From contig CAJXYS010000028.1 of assembly GCA_913063035.1 (NCBI GenBank), positions 1-41,265 of the forward strand: 41,265 nucleotides of DNA, written 5' to 3'. The translations under genes and the position numbers were made by a program. Every line of letters starts with the position of its first letter. The stretch's first letter is position 1. Positions 25,448 to 33,885 of the stretch are shown piece by piece. The notes beneath the pieces were generated by a model. It ran no database searches. It saw nothing but the letters and a program-made list of their open reading frames with translations, and had not been told where the DNA came from. Origin of the DNA: an uncultured Maritimibacter sp. GTDB lineage: Bacteria; Pseudomonadota; Alphaproteobacteria; Rhodobacterales; Rhodobacteraceae.

Positions 25448-26824
25448 ATGCGTCTTTCGATCCTGCTCGGCCTCGCCGGGCTCGCCGTACCGTTGATCCT
25501 GCCCCCGCCCGGCGCGATGCCGGAACCCGCCTGGCGCGCCGCCGGGCTGGCGCTGATGATGGCGGTCTGGTGGCTGACCGAGGCCCTGCCGCTGGCGGCG
25601 ACGGCGCTGGTGCCGCTGGCGCTGGCGCCGCCGCTCGGGCTCGGCGGCATCGGCGCGGTTGCCCCGTCCTATTCCAACCCGCTGATCATCCTGTTCCTGG
25701 GCGGCTTCCTGCTGGCCAAGGCGATCGAGCGCTGGGGGCTGCATCGTCGCCTCGCGCTGTGGCTGCTCGGCTTCGCGGGCAGCGATCCGCGCCGCATCCT
25801 GGCCGCGGTGATGGGCGCGACGGCCTTTCTCAGCCTCTGGATCAGCAACACCGCGTCGTCGATGGTGATGATGCCCATTGCCGCGGCGGTCGCCACCGCC
25901 GCGGCGGGCGCCCGCGACTTCGCGACGGCGGTGATGCTGGGCGTGGCCTTCGCCGCGACCATCGGGGGGATGGGCTCGCTGATCGGCACGCCGCCCAACG
26001 CGATCTTTGCCGCCTTCGTGGCCGAGCGCCACGGCATCGAGATCGGCTTCGCCCGCTGGGCACTGGTGGGCCTGCCGGTCGCCCTGCTGCTGCTGGCGAT
26101 CGCCTGGGCGCTGCTGGCCTGGGTGAGCCCCGGCACCGGCAGCGGCGCAGCCGGCGCCCTGAGCCTGGAGCGACCGGGCCCGGCCGGCCGCGGCGAACGG
26201 CGGGTCGCGGCGATCGCCGGGCTGACCGCGCTCGCGTGGATCGGGCGCCCCCTGCTCGACTGGGTCTTTCCCGGGCTCGCGCTCAGCGATGCCGGGATCG
26301 CGATGACCGCGGCGCTGGCCCTCTTCCTGCTGCCCTCGGGCGAGGGCACGCCGCTGCTCGACTGGAAGACCGCGGCGACGCTGCGCTGGGACGTGCTGAT
26401 CCTGTTCGGCGGCGGCCTCGCCCTGGCCGGCGTGCTGGAACGCAGCGGGCTGGCCGCCTGGATCGGCGCGCAGGTCACGCAAATGGGCGGGCTGCCCGTA
26501 CCGCTGCTGATCCTGGCGATCGCCGCGGTCATCGTCTATGTGGGCGAGCTGGCCAGCAACACGGCCATGGCCTCGATCTTCCTGCCCATCGCCAGCGCCG
26601 TGGCGCTCGGCATCGGGACGGACCCGGTCGCCTTCATGCTGCCGGTGGCGCTGGCGGCCTCGGTGGGTTTCATGCTGCCGGTGGCGACGCCGCCCAACGC
26701 CATCGTCTTCGCCCATCCGTCGGTGACGCGCGCGGCGATGCTGCAGGCGGGCGCCCCGCTCGACGTGATCGGGATCGTGGTGGCGGCGGGCCTCGCCATG
26801 CTGATCGCACCGCTGGCGTTCTGA
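25448..26824 (+). CDS. DASS/SLC13-family anion transporter
   Basis: 458-residue inner-membrane transporter with about 11 hydrophobic segments. It has the paired Ser-Asn-Thr motifs of the divalent anion:Na+ symporter family (SNT at 133-135 and 370-372) and the matching GTPPNAI (about 180-186) and TPPNAI hairpin regions, so both repeats are intact. Substrates in this family are dicarboxylates, citrate or sulfate; which one is not clear here. No ribosome site before the ATG at 25448. It ends 14 bases before the convergent deacetylase gene. Confidence 0.92.
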   Translation: MRLSILLGLAGLAVPLILPPPGAMPEPAWRAAGLALMMAVWWLTEALPLAATALVPLALAPPLGLGGIGAVAPSYSNPLIILFLGGFLLAKAIERWGLHRRLALWLLGFAGSDPRRILAAVMGATAFLSLWISNTASSMVMMPIAAAVATAAAGARDFATAVMLGVAFAATIGGMGSLIGTPPNAIFAAFVAERHGIEIGFARWALVGLPVALLLLAIAWALLAWVSPGTGSGAAGALSLERPGPAGRGERRVAAIAGLTALAWIGRPLLDWVFPGLALSDAGIAMTAALALFLLPSGEGTPLLDWKTAATLRWDVLILFGGGLALAGVLERSGLAAWIGAQVTQMGGLPVPLLILAIAAVIVYVGELASNTAMASIFLPIASAVALGIGTDPVAFMLPVALAASVGFMLPVATPPNAIVFAHPSVTRAAMLQAGAPLDVIGIVVAAGLAMLIAPLAF

Positions 26825-26838
26825 CCCGGCCCGCGCGG

Positions 26839-27666
26839 TCAGTTCGTGGCCGCGGCCTCCTCGACGACATCGGTGACCGTGGCGAACCGGACGAGGCCGG
26901 CATCGCGCAGGTAGTCGGCGCAGGCAAGGATCTCGGCGAAATCGCCGGTGGCGTATTCGTAGCTGCCCGGATCCTCTTCGACGAAACCGTGGAACATCAG
27001 CACCAGCCAGCGGCCCTCGCGGGCCGCCCGCAGCACCTCGGCGCAGGCGATCTCCGGCGCCATGTCGGACCCCACCTCGAGGCGCACGATCCGCGCCGGA
27101 TCGAGCGATGCGATCCTGTTGCCGGTCCCGGTCTCGTCCCAGGCCAGCACGTGGCTGCTGTGCCGGCGCATCGCGATCTCCAGCGACCGGGCGTCGAAAT
27201 CGCCGTAGGGCGGCGCGAAGGCGGCCGGCCGGCGGCCGGTCTCCTCGGCGATGCGCTGCGCGGCGGTCTCGATTTCGGCCGTGATCCGGTCCGGCGCATG
27301 TTCGCTCAGATGTGGATGCGTCGCGCTGTGCGAGCCGATTTCCCAGCCCGCCGCCTGGTAGGCGCGAATCTCGTCCCAGGTCATGAAGACCTGCGCCTTG
27401 CCGGTCTTGAGGCCGGATGCCGCGTCGGCGGTATCGGCGAAGTCCGACACCACGAAGAGCGTGCCGGGAACCCCGTAATCCACGAGCAGAGGCAGGGCGA
27501 GATCGTATTGCGACCGCAGACCGTCATCGAAGGTGAAGGTTACGACGCCCGGCGGCCGTGCCGTCTCGGCGCCGGACGGCGCGGCACGGTCCTCCGCCTG
27601 CAGCGCGAAGGCGGAGAACAGGAAGACGGCAGCGCCCGTCGCGGGCCCGATGATCCGTGCAAGCAT
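26839..27666 (-). CDS. Secreted NodB-type polysaccharide deacetylase
   Basis: 275 residues. A signal peptide is present at about 1-24 (MLARIIGPATGAAVFLFSAFALQA). The NodB domain has TFTFDDGLRSQ (first Asp as base, second as metal ligand), GSHSATHPHL (metal His pair), FAPPYGDFD and the C-terminal VLMFHGF motif, so it should be an active metal-dependent carbohydrate esterase. The upstream gap holds a perfect TTAA-N7-TTAA CtrA-type box 48 bases before the ATG. Likely acts on the glycan made by the nearby synthases, but substrate is unknown. Confidence 0.88.
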   Translation of the reverse strand: MLARIIGPATGAAVFLFSAFALQAEDRAAPSGAETARPPGVVTFTFDDGLRSQYDLALPLLVDYGVPGTLFVVSDFADTADAASGLKTGKAQVFMTWDEIRAYQAAGWEIGSHSATHPHLSEHAPDRITAEIETAAQRIAEETGRRPAAFAPPYGDFDARSLEIAMRRHSSHVLAWDETGTGNRIASLDPARIVRLEVGSDMAPEIACAEVLRAAREGRWLVLMFHGFVEEDPGSYEYATGDFAEILACADYLRDAGLVRFATVTDVVEEAAATN

Positions 27667-27714
27667 GACGCGGGTCCTGACATGTCGCGCCGGGGCGACC
27701 GCACCCGGCAGATG

Positions 27715-27733
27715 GGTTAACCGGGTGTTAACC
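27715..27733 (-). promoter_or_regulatory. CtrA box, perfect palindrome GGTTAAC-N5-GTTAACC
   Basis: TTAA (27717-27720), seven bases, TTAA (27728-27731): exact match to the CtrA consensus TTAA-N7-TTAA, extended to GGTTAAC/GTTAACC arms. It lies 48 bases before the secreted deacetylase start, a spacing that suits activation at the -35 region. Binding is inferred from the consensus. Confidence 0.6.
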
Positions 27734-27830
27734 TATCTCGCGGGCCGCTCGGTGAAAAGACCCGGCATCCGCACCGGGCCAGGCGCCGCGGCGCCCAGTG
27801 CACACCGGACACGGGCCCGTCCGCGCCGGA

Positions 27831-28721
27831 TCAGGCCGCGGCCCGCATCCGCCGGCGGCCCGTATGGACGAGGTAGACCGCCAGGCTCACCACCACGACG
27901 GTGCCGCCCAGCACCATCTGCGGTGTCGGCCGCTCGCCCGTGCCGAGCCACACCCAGGCGGGGCCGAGCACCGTCTCGAGCAGCATCAGCAGGCTGACAT
28001 TGGAGGCATGGGTGTAGCGCGAGGCCAGCGAGAGCGCGAAGAACGAGACCGGCAGGATGATCCCGCCGGCGATCCAGATCGCCCAGAGCGCCTCGCCGCC
28101 CAGAGCTGCCGGGCCACCCGAGAGCACCACGCCGAAAAGCCCCGAGAGAAACGCCCCGCCGCCGATCGCCGGCAGGATCGGCACGCCGCCATGGGCGCGG
28201 AGCGTCACGAAGGTCAGCGCCAGCATCACCGCGACGCCCAGCCCTGCCAGCGCGCCCAGCAGGGCCGCGGCGTTCAGACCGATCCCCTGGGCGTCCTTGC
28301 CGAAAACCGCCAGCGCGATGCCGCCCAGCACGACGGCGATGGTGACCCAGGTCGCCGGGCGCGTCGGCTCGCCCATCAGGAGCCAGGAAAAGATCGCCGC
28401 GAAGACGGGCACCGTCGCCACCGCGATCAGCACCACCGCGACAGGGGCCGCCGCGATGCCGAGGCTGAAGAAGGTCGCATTCAGGAAATGGAAGAGGGCG
28501 ACCGCGATTCCGGGCCGGCTGGCCAGCTGGCGCAGCTCGGCGCGGGGGGCGCGGCTGGTGACGGCCCAGATGACGAGCAGCAGCGCCCCCATCAACAGCC
28601 CGCGCCACGCCAGCATCTGCACCCCCGAGAGACCGGACCAGCGCATGAAGAGCGTGTCCGGTGTCAGCGCGAGCGCCCCGCCGGCGGCAAGGGCAAGCCC
28701 GAAGAGCGGGTGTCGGCGCAT
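27831..28721 (-). CDS. DMT-superfamily EamA transporter
   Basis: 296-residue membrane protein with ten hydrophobic segments in two EamA repeats, as in drug/metabolite exporters such as RhaT/YdcZ-type proteins. Each repeat ends in the typical ETVLGPAWVWL / MGEPTRPATWV element followed by a hydrophobic G-rich helix. Start at 28721 has GGAGA 6-10 bases upstream; the longer open frame to 30113 is only a shadow of the dehydrogenase gene. Substrate unknown. Divergent from the dehydrogenase gene. Confidence 0.88.
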   Translation of the reverse strand: MRRHPLFGLALAAGGALALTPDTLFMRWSGLSGVQMLAWRGLLMGALLLVIWAVTSRAPRAELRQLASRPGIAVALFHFLNATFFSLGIAAAPVAVVLIAVATVPVFAAIFSWLLMGEPTRPATWVTIAVVLGGIALAVFGKDAQGIGLNAAALLGALAGLGVAVMLALTFVTLRAHGGVPILPAIGGGAFLSGLFGVVLSGGPAALGGEALWAIWIAGGIILPVSFFALSLASRYTHASNVSLLMLLETVLGPAWVWLGTGERPTPQMVLGGTVVVVSLAVYLVHTGRRRMRAAA

Positions 28722-28862
28722 GATGTCTCCGTTGCGGATCCGTGGTCGCCAAGCCTTAGCCGCCTTTCGGCCGGGGTCCAATGCCCCGCGGCCCCATACA
28801 CTGCCCGGGGCGCCGAAGTCTTGGCTGGACAAGGCCCCGTCACCCGCCCGACAATACTGCCC

Positions 28863-30188
28863 ATGAAAGACGATCCCGACAGCGACGACCGCGCCGCGCC
28901 CGCCGAGGCGGCGATCGAGGAGCTGTTCCCGGCGGCCCGCGACAACCTGCGCGCCGCCTGCGAGCGGCTGAAGATCCATCCCGACGTCTTCGAGGAACTC
29001 AAGGACCCGCGCGAGACGCTGTCGGCCAGCCTGCTCATCCGGATGGACGACGGCAGCCGGCGCAGCTTCCCGGCCTGGCGCTGCCGCTACAACGACCGGC
29101 GCGGGCCGACCAAGGGCGGCGTGCGCTTTCACCCCGGCGTGTGTCTCGACGAGATCCAGACGCTGGCCTTCTGGATGACCTTCAAATGCGCCGTGGCCGA
29201 CCTGCCCTTCGGCGGCGGCAAGGGCGGGGTCTGCGTCGACACCAAGGCGCTGTCGAAGGGCGAGCTGGAACGGCTCTCGCGCGCCTATGTCGAGGCCTTC
29301 TCCAGCTTCATCGGCACCGACCGCGACATCATGGCCCCCGACATGTACACCAACGGGATCGTCATCGCCTGGATGGCGGACGAGTACAGCTCGATCACCG
29401 GGCGCCCCTCGCCCACGGCGATCACCGGCAAGCCGCTGGCTTTCGGCGGCACGGTCGGGCGCACCGACGCCACGGCGCGGGGCGGCTATTACGCGCTGCG
29501 CCATCTCGAGCCCGCGCTTGCCATCGACCCGGACAAGTCGACGGTGATCGTGCAGGGCTTCGGCAATGTCGGCTATCACTGCGCCAAGCTGCTGCATGCC
29601 GACGGCTACCGGATCGTGGGCGTCAGCGACTCGTGCGGCGGCATATACGACCCCGCCGGGATCGACCCCCTGGCCGCGATGGAGCACAAGCACATCAACG
29701 GCACCGTGGTGGGCGCCAAGGGCCACGGCAAGACCCGCGAGATGAGCAACGCGGAGCTGCTGGAACAGCCCTGCGAGGTGCTCGTCCCCGCCGCGCTCGA
29801 GCGCCAGATCACCGCCCAGAACTGCGACCGGATCGCGGCGCGGATCATCCTGGAACTCGCCAACGGCCCGGTCGCCCCCGAGGCCGACGCGGCGCTGACC
29901 GCGAAAGGCATACTGATCCTGCCCGACATCCTGGCCAATGCCGGCGGCGTGGCCGTGTCGCACCTGGAATGGGTGCAGAACCGGTCCGGCTTCTACTGGG
30001 ACAGTTCGCAGGTGCGCGATCATCTCAAGACCAAGATGGAGACCGAGACCCAGGCGATCTGGTCGCTGCGCACGCAGATGGAGGTTTCCATGCGCGAGGC
30101 GGCCTATATCCACGGCCTCAAGCGCATCGCCGAGTCGATCGAGGCCCGCGGGACCGAGGCGTTCTTCGCCAATGGCGGGCGTCTCTGA
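28863..30188 (+). CDS. Glu/Leu/Phe/Val dehydrogenase family (probable glutamate dehydrogenase)
   Basis: 441-residue amino-acid dehydrogenase, likely the hexameric glutamate type, interconverting glutamate and 2-oxoglutarate plus ammonia. Substrate site residues are Lys84 (GPTKGGVRFH), Lys108 (MTFKCA) and catalytic Lys120 (PFGGGKGG), with Asp160 in MAPDMYTNG. The Rossmann nucleotide motif GFGNVG is at 232-237. Length is in the GDH range. No clear ribosome site precedes the ATG at 28863; an ACAATACT box lies 5 bases upstream, so this too may be leaderless. Divergent from the DMT transporter. Confidence 0.93.
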   Translation: MKDDPDSDDRAAPAEAAIEELFPAARDNLRAACERLKIHPDVFEELKDPRETLSASLLIRMDDGSRRSFPAWRCRYNDRRGPTKGGVRFHPGVCLDEIQTLAFWMTFKCAVADLPFGGGKGGVCVDTKALSKGELERLSRAYVEAFSSFIGTDRDIMAPDMYTNGIVIAWMADEYSSITGRPSPTAITGKPLAFGGTVGRTDATARGGYYALRHLEPALAIDPDKSTVIVQGFGNVGYHCAKLLHADGYRIVGVSDSCGGIYDPAGIDPLAAMEHKHINGTVVGAKGHGKTREMSNAELLEQPCEVLVPAALERQITAQNCDRIAARIILELANGPVAPEADAALTAKGILILPDILANAGGVAVSHLEWVQNRSGFYWDSSQVRDHLKTKMETETQAIWSLRTQMEVSMREAAYIHGLKRIAESIEARGTEAFFANGGRL

Positions 30189-30284
30189 CGGTCCCGGGCG
30201 CTGTAGGGCGGCGTGGACCCGGGCGCTCTTTCCCCTAGGTTAAGGCGCGTCGCGGGGGCCGCACCCCGCATGAGGAGACCCGCA

Positions 30285-32234
30285 ATGACCGCTTTGCTGC
30301 GCCCGGTCCTGGTCCTGATCTGTCTCGCCGTCCCCGCCCTGGCGGAGACACCGGCGCTGCAGACCGTCCGGCTGTCGCTCGATCCGGACAGCGCCACGCT
30401 GGAGGTCGAGACGCGGATCGAGGCGCCCGAGGGTCCGGTCCGCCTGCCCGACCTCGGCTGGCTGGAGATCACCGGCCTGGCGATCGGCGAAAGGGCGGCG
30501 GTGCCCGATGGCGCCACCCTCGCCCCGGGCCGGCACGGGGGCGCGCCGGTCACCGTTCGTCTCGCCGGCCGCCTGCCGCAACCCGCCCGACCCATCGGAC
30601 TGGCCAGCATGACCGCCGATGGCGGTCATCTCGTGGGCGCGGACTGGCTGCCGCGTGACGATCGCACGCTGCGTCGCTTCCGCCTGGGGCTCTCGGTGCC
30701 CGAAAGCCATCGCGTCGTGGCCACCGGATCGCTTTCCGGCGAAACCCGCGTCGAGGGCCGCTACCGCGCCGATTTCGTCTTTACCGGGCGTCCGCGCGAT
30801 CTCGGGCTGTTCGTCGGCCGCTACACCATCGCCGAGGAGATCCGCGACGGCCGGCGCATCCGCACCTATTTCGAGGACGGCGACGCCGACCTGTCGGCCG
30901 CCTATATCGACGCGGCGGCGGGATACCTTGCCCGCTACGAGGCCGAGATCGGCCCCTACCCTTACGACAGTTTCGCGGTCGTCTCGGCGCCGATCCCGGT
31001 CGGGCTCGGGTTCGCGGGGCTGACCTACGTCGCCCGGTCCATCCTGTCGCATCCCTACATGCGCGGCCGGTCGCTCGCCCACGAGGTGGTACACAGCTGG
31101 TGGGGCAACGCCGTGGCGGTGGATTACGCGGCCGGGAACTGGGCCGAGGGGCTGACCACCTTCCAGGCCGACTATGCCCTGGCCGAGGCCGAGGGCGCGG
31201 CGGCCGCGCGCGAGATGCGGCTCGAATGGCTACGGGGACTCGCGCAGCTGCCCGCGGACGATATCGGGGCCCTGCGCGATTTCCGCTCGGCCGCGCATGA
31301 CGGGCGGCAGGCGGTGGGCTACGGCAAGGCGGCGCTGGTCCTGCACATGCTGCGGGACGAGATCGGCCCGGCCGCGTTCCGCGCGGGGATCCGGCGCTTT
31401 TACGCGGCACAGGAACGCGAGGTGGCCGGCTGGGCAGATCTCGCAGATGCGTTCGGGGCGGCGGCCGGGCGGGATCTGTCGGGCTTTTTCGACCAGTGGG
31501 TCAACCGGCCCGGCCTGCCGGAGATCCGGCTCGATGCGGCGGAGGCGATCGACACCGGCGGCGAACCGGCGCTGCGCATCGCGCTCTCCCAGTCCGGCCC
31601 GGCCTTCCGGCTCGCGGTGCCGCTGCGCATAGATACGGCCGCGGGGACGGTCACGCGGCACGTGCGCCTCGAGGACACCCGCCTGTCGGTGACGCTGCCG
31701 CTCGACGCCCCGGCCACGGGGGTGCACGTCGATCCGGGGTTCGACCTTGCGCGGCGGCTCCTGCCGGGCGAGGTGCCGCCGACGCTGCGGGCGCTGTCCG
31801 GCGCGGGGATGACCCTGCGCCTCGCCGGCACGGCGGCCGGGCTGGAAGAGGCGGCGCGGACGCTTGCCGCCCGGCTGCTGCGGCGCGAAGAGGTCGCACT
31901 GGAAGCGCCCGGCGCCGCGACGGCGGACCTGCTGGTGATCGGCACGACGGCCGCGGTCTCGCGCCTGCGCGACGAGATGATCGCCGGCCCGGCGCCCTGG
32001 GATCCGGCGACCGGCGCGGCGCGGATCTGGGCCGAACGCGACGCGACCGGCCGGCAGATCGTTTTCGCGTCGGCCGACCGCGTCAAGGCGCTCACGGAGG
32101 AACTGGCGGCCGCCCCCTATTACGCCGGGCGCAGCTATGTCGCTTTCGCCGCCGGCGCGACGGTCGAAACCGGGGTATGGGACATGCCGTCGAGCCCGCT
32201 GGCCAGGAGCTTTGCCACGGCCCAGCCCCGCTGA
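30285..32234 (+). CDS. Atypical M1-family metallopeptidase
   Basis: 649 residues. A Sec signal peptide (about 1-20, ending ALA) predicts export. The zinc motif is His266-Glu267-x2-His270 in LAHEVVHSWWG with Glu288 in NWAEGL, so 17 residues lie between the second His and the Glu, where M1 enzymes have 18. The GxMEN exopeptidase motif before GLTYV reads GLGFAGLTYV and lacks its Glu. Gln-rich C-terminal helices VGYGKAALVLHMLRDEIG match M1. So it is an M1-like peptidase with altered amine binding, perhaps not an aminopeptidase. Start at 30285 has GAGGAG 8 bases upstream. Confidence 0.85.
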   Translation: MTALLRPVLVLICLAVPALAETPALQTVRLSLDPDSATLEVETRIEAPEGPVRLPDLGWLEITGLAIGERAAVPDGATLAPGRHGGAPVTVRLAGRLPQPARPIGLASMTADGGHLVGADWLPRDDRTLRRFRLGLSVPESHRVVATGSLSGETRVEGRYRADFVFTGRPRDLGLFVGRYTIAEEIRDGRRIRTYFEDGDADLSAAYIDAAAGYLARYEAEIGPYPYDSFAVVSAPIPVGLGFAGLTYVARSILSHPYMRGRSLAHEVVHSWWGNAVAVDYAAGNWAEGLTTFQADYALAEAEGAAAAREMRLEWLRGLAQLPADDIGALRDFRSAAHDGRQAVGYGKAALVLHMLRDEIGPAAFRAGIRRFYAAQEREVAGWADLADAFGAAAGRDLSGFFDQWVNRPGLPEIRLDAAEAIDTGGEPALRIALSQSGPAFRLAVPLRIDTAAGTVTRHVRLEDTRLSVTLPLDAPATGVHVDPGFDLARRLLPGEVPPTLRALSGAGMTLRLAGTAAGLEEAARTLAARLLRREEVALEAPGAATADLLVIGTTAAVSRLRDEMIAGPAPWDPATGAARIWAERDATGRQIVFASADRVKALTEELAAAPYYAGRSYVAFAAGATVETGVWDMPSSPLARSFATAQPR

Positions 32235-32240
32235 GCGACG

Positions 32241-32271
32241 AAAAACCCCGGCTGCCACAAGGCAACCGGGG
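32241..32271 (-). terminator. Intrinsic terminator with T5 tract (minus strand)
   Basis: Stem of 11 pairs with one mismatch (32246-32256 with 32261-32271) and a 4-base loop. On the minus strand it is followed by five Ts (32245-32241), so it ends a minus-strand transcript. It lies 6 bases after the M1 gene stop and may also help stop that plus-strand transcript, although no T tract follows on that side. Confidence 0.7.
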
Positions 32272-32331
32272 CAGACCCGTGATGAAACGAGGTGAGACGC
32301 CACCACTCACGAAGACGTCTCAGGGAGTAAT
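32241..32331 (-). ncRNA. Candidate small RNA of about 90-95 nt (minus strand)
   Basis: In the 201-base gap between the M1 gene and the winged-helix gene, the minus strand has TTGACA (32361-32366) and a weak GATCGT box 17 bases further (32338-32343), then a predicted start near 32331. A 7-base stem TGAGACG/CGTCTCA and an accessible ACTCCCTGA stretch follow. It ends in a strong CCCCGG-rich hairpin with TTTTT. No conserved open frame is seen in it. Expression is not shown. Confidence 0.45.
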
Positions 32332-32435
32332 CAGAAAACGATCCTTTCAAATGGCTTGTCTGTCAATATGATAATTGCATTCGGATTTGAATTTCGGTCA
32401 TGGAATTCGCTCGGCGTCGTAAATATAAAAGAATT

Positions 32436-32738
32436 ATGAACAAGCTATCGGCCCTTTTTGAACTCCGGCGCATGCTTCGCCAGATGGAACGCGATGTCGG
32501 GCTCGACGCGCTCAGCTCGTCGGAGCTTGACGTCTTCCTCGCCGCCCACGCCCTGACGGGCATGCCGGGCGGCTCTGTCACGTCCGACCAGATTCGCCGG
32601 CACGAACTCGTCCGGCATATGGCGCAGGCGTCCTATCACCGCGCGCTGCGCTCCCTCGTGGCGCTGGGATTGCTCGAGAAGGCCGAAGGCTTCAAGGCTC
32701 GCCACTATGTCGTGCGGAGCGATCTTGCCGCGAATTGA
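32436..32738 (+). CDS. Small winged-helix DNA-binding regulator, unknown
   Basis: 100 residues. Visible features are an N-terminal helix (MNKLSALFELRRMLRQMERD), then a helix-turn-helix-like LSSSELDVFLAAHAL and VTSDQIRRHELV region, and a wing-like YHRALRSLVALGLLEKAEGFKARHYVV segment. This resembles MarR-type or similar winged-helix proteins, but I do not recognise the family. The upstream sequence is clearly AT-richer than its surroundings. The ATG at 32400 gives a 112-residue alternative; neither has a strong ribosome site. It precedes an orphan membrane protein by 81 bases. Confidence 0.65.
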   Translation: MNKLSALFELRRMLRQMERDVGLDALSSSELDVFLAAHALTGMPGGSVTSDQIRRHELVRHMAQASYHRALRSLVALGLLEKAEGFKARHYVVRSDLAAN

Positions 32739-32819
32739 AACGACGCCACGGCGCGAAGACGCGCGCCGCGCGACGCGGCCGGCGCCCGATCGGCATGCAC
32801 GGAACGGGATCACCGCTCC

Positions 32820-33389
32820 GTGAGCCTGCTGATCGTCGCCCTGGCCTATATCCTCTGCCACGGGATGACGACGTTCGCCGTCACGCCGGTCCAGGCGCAG
32901 ATCCTGCCGGAGACGACCGTTTTCGCCAGCCTCGTCTACCTGCCCCATGGCGTCCGCGTGCTGGCGACATGGGTGTATGGCTGGAAGGCGATCCCGGCGC
33001 TGATCGCCGGTGCCATCGTCTCGGACCTGATCTTCACGCCGACCGAGATCCGCGACTACCTGCAGCCGGCGCTTGTGGAATCCATCCTGATCGGCGCCCT
33101 GTCGGCCTGGGCCGCGTTCGAGCTGCTCCGCCTCGCGGGCCGCGATCTCTACGCGGGCGGCCGGTCGCGGCTGAACTGGACCGCGCTCGTGCTGGTGGGC
33201 GCCATCGCCTCGGTGCTGAATTCGATCGGCCAGACCATCGTCTATTCCGGGCTCATCGGCCTCGAGGAAATACTAGGCGTCCTGCTGACCTACGCGGTGG
33301 GCGACCTCATGGGGCTGGTCGTCTGCATGGTCGTGCTGATGTTCGTTTTCCGCTGGATGCGATTGCTGGGCCGCGACGGCGCATCGTGA
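32820..33389 (+). CDS. Orphan multi-span membrane protein
   Basis: 189 residues with about five hydrophobic segments (near 2-22, 52-72, 85-105, 120-145, 152-178). Small motifs such as LPHGVRVLATWVYGWKAIPAL and NSIGQTIVYSGLIGLEEI resemble the MASE1-like sensor membrane domain, but no output domain follows. The start is GTG at 32820 without an obvious ribosome site, so the N-terminus is uncertain. It follows the winged-helix gene in the same direction; a functional link is unproven. The rest of the downstream gap is short. Confidence 0.65.
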   Translation: MSLLIVALAYILCHGMTTFAVTPVQAQILPETTVFASLVYLPHGVRVLATWVYGWKAIPALIAGAIVSDLIFTPTEIRDYLQPALVESILIGALSAWAAFELLRLAGRDLYAGGRSRLNWTALVLVGAIASVLNSIGQTIVYSGLIGLEEILGVLLTYAVGDLMGLVVCMVVLMFVFRWMRLLGRDGAS

Positions 33390-33405
33390 TCCCGTGACCG
33401 CCGCG

Positions 33406-33885
33406 TTACTGCGGCAGGTCGCCATGGATCGCGAACTGTTCCAGCCCGGCCTCCTGCGCCTCGATCACGCGGAAGGCTTCGCGCACGCCGGATTCCGTCA
33501 GTTCGCGGCTCACCGTCAGCAGCGTGTTGGCCGGGTGATCCTCGCAAAGCTCGCGCATATGCGCGATCTCCTCCCGCGCCACGCCCAGCGCCGCCTCTTC
33601 CGAGGGCGCGCCGTAGACCGCGACGAAGTGGCGGGCCAGCGCCCGCTCGAGCAGCGCGATCTCGGATTCCTCGATCTGGGTCACCGCGACGAAGGTGACC
33701 CGGCCGAAGGTCTCCAGCCCGAGCCAGCCATTGGCGAAAGCCTGGCGCGCCTTGCCGACCAGGTCGCCCTCGGTCCAGTTGGAAAACTCGAAGCCGCCGC
33801 TGATCGCCCATTCGCCGGTGCGCGCGGGGCTGAAGAAGACGTTCATGTCGCTTTCGTCGAAATGGATCGCGCGGGCCAGTTTCAT
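33406..33885 (-). CDS. DUF6505 family protein
   Basis: 159 residues, soluble, no signal peptide. Family features visible are MKLARAIHFDESDMNVFFSPARTGEWAISGGFEF and the central SEIALLERALARHFVAVYGAPSEEAALGVAREE. I recognise it as DUF6505, found beside Mrp and formate dehydrogenase genes. It overlaps the preceding ligase-like gene by ATGA, which fixes the start at 33885. Biochemical role unknown; a role in formate dehydrogenase maturation is inferred from context. Confidence 0.8.
   Translation of the reverse strand: MKLARAIHFDESDMNVFFSPARTGEWAISGGFEFSNWTEGDLVGKARQAFANGWLGLETFGRVTFVAVTQIEESEIALLERALARHFVAVYGAPSEEAALGVAREEIAHMRELCEDHPANTLLTVSRELTESGVREAFRVIEAQEAGLEQFAIHGDLPQ

Noticed and set aside
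26839-27666. Secreted NodB protein as the BshB partner of the BshA-like enzyme
   Set aside because: BshB enzymes are LmbE-type cytoplasmic deacetylases; this is an exported NodB-type protein.
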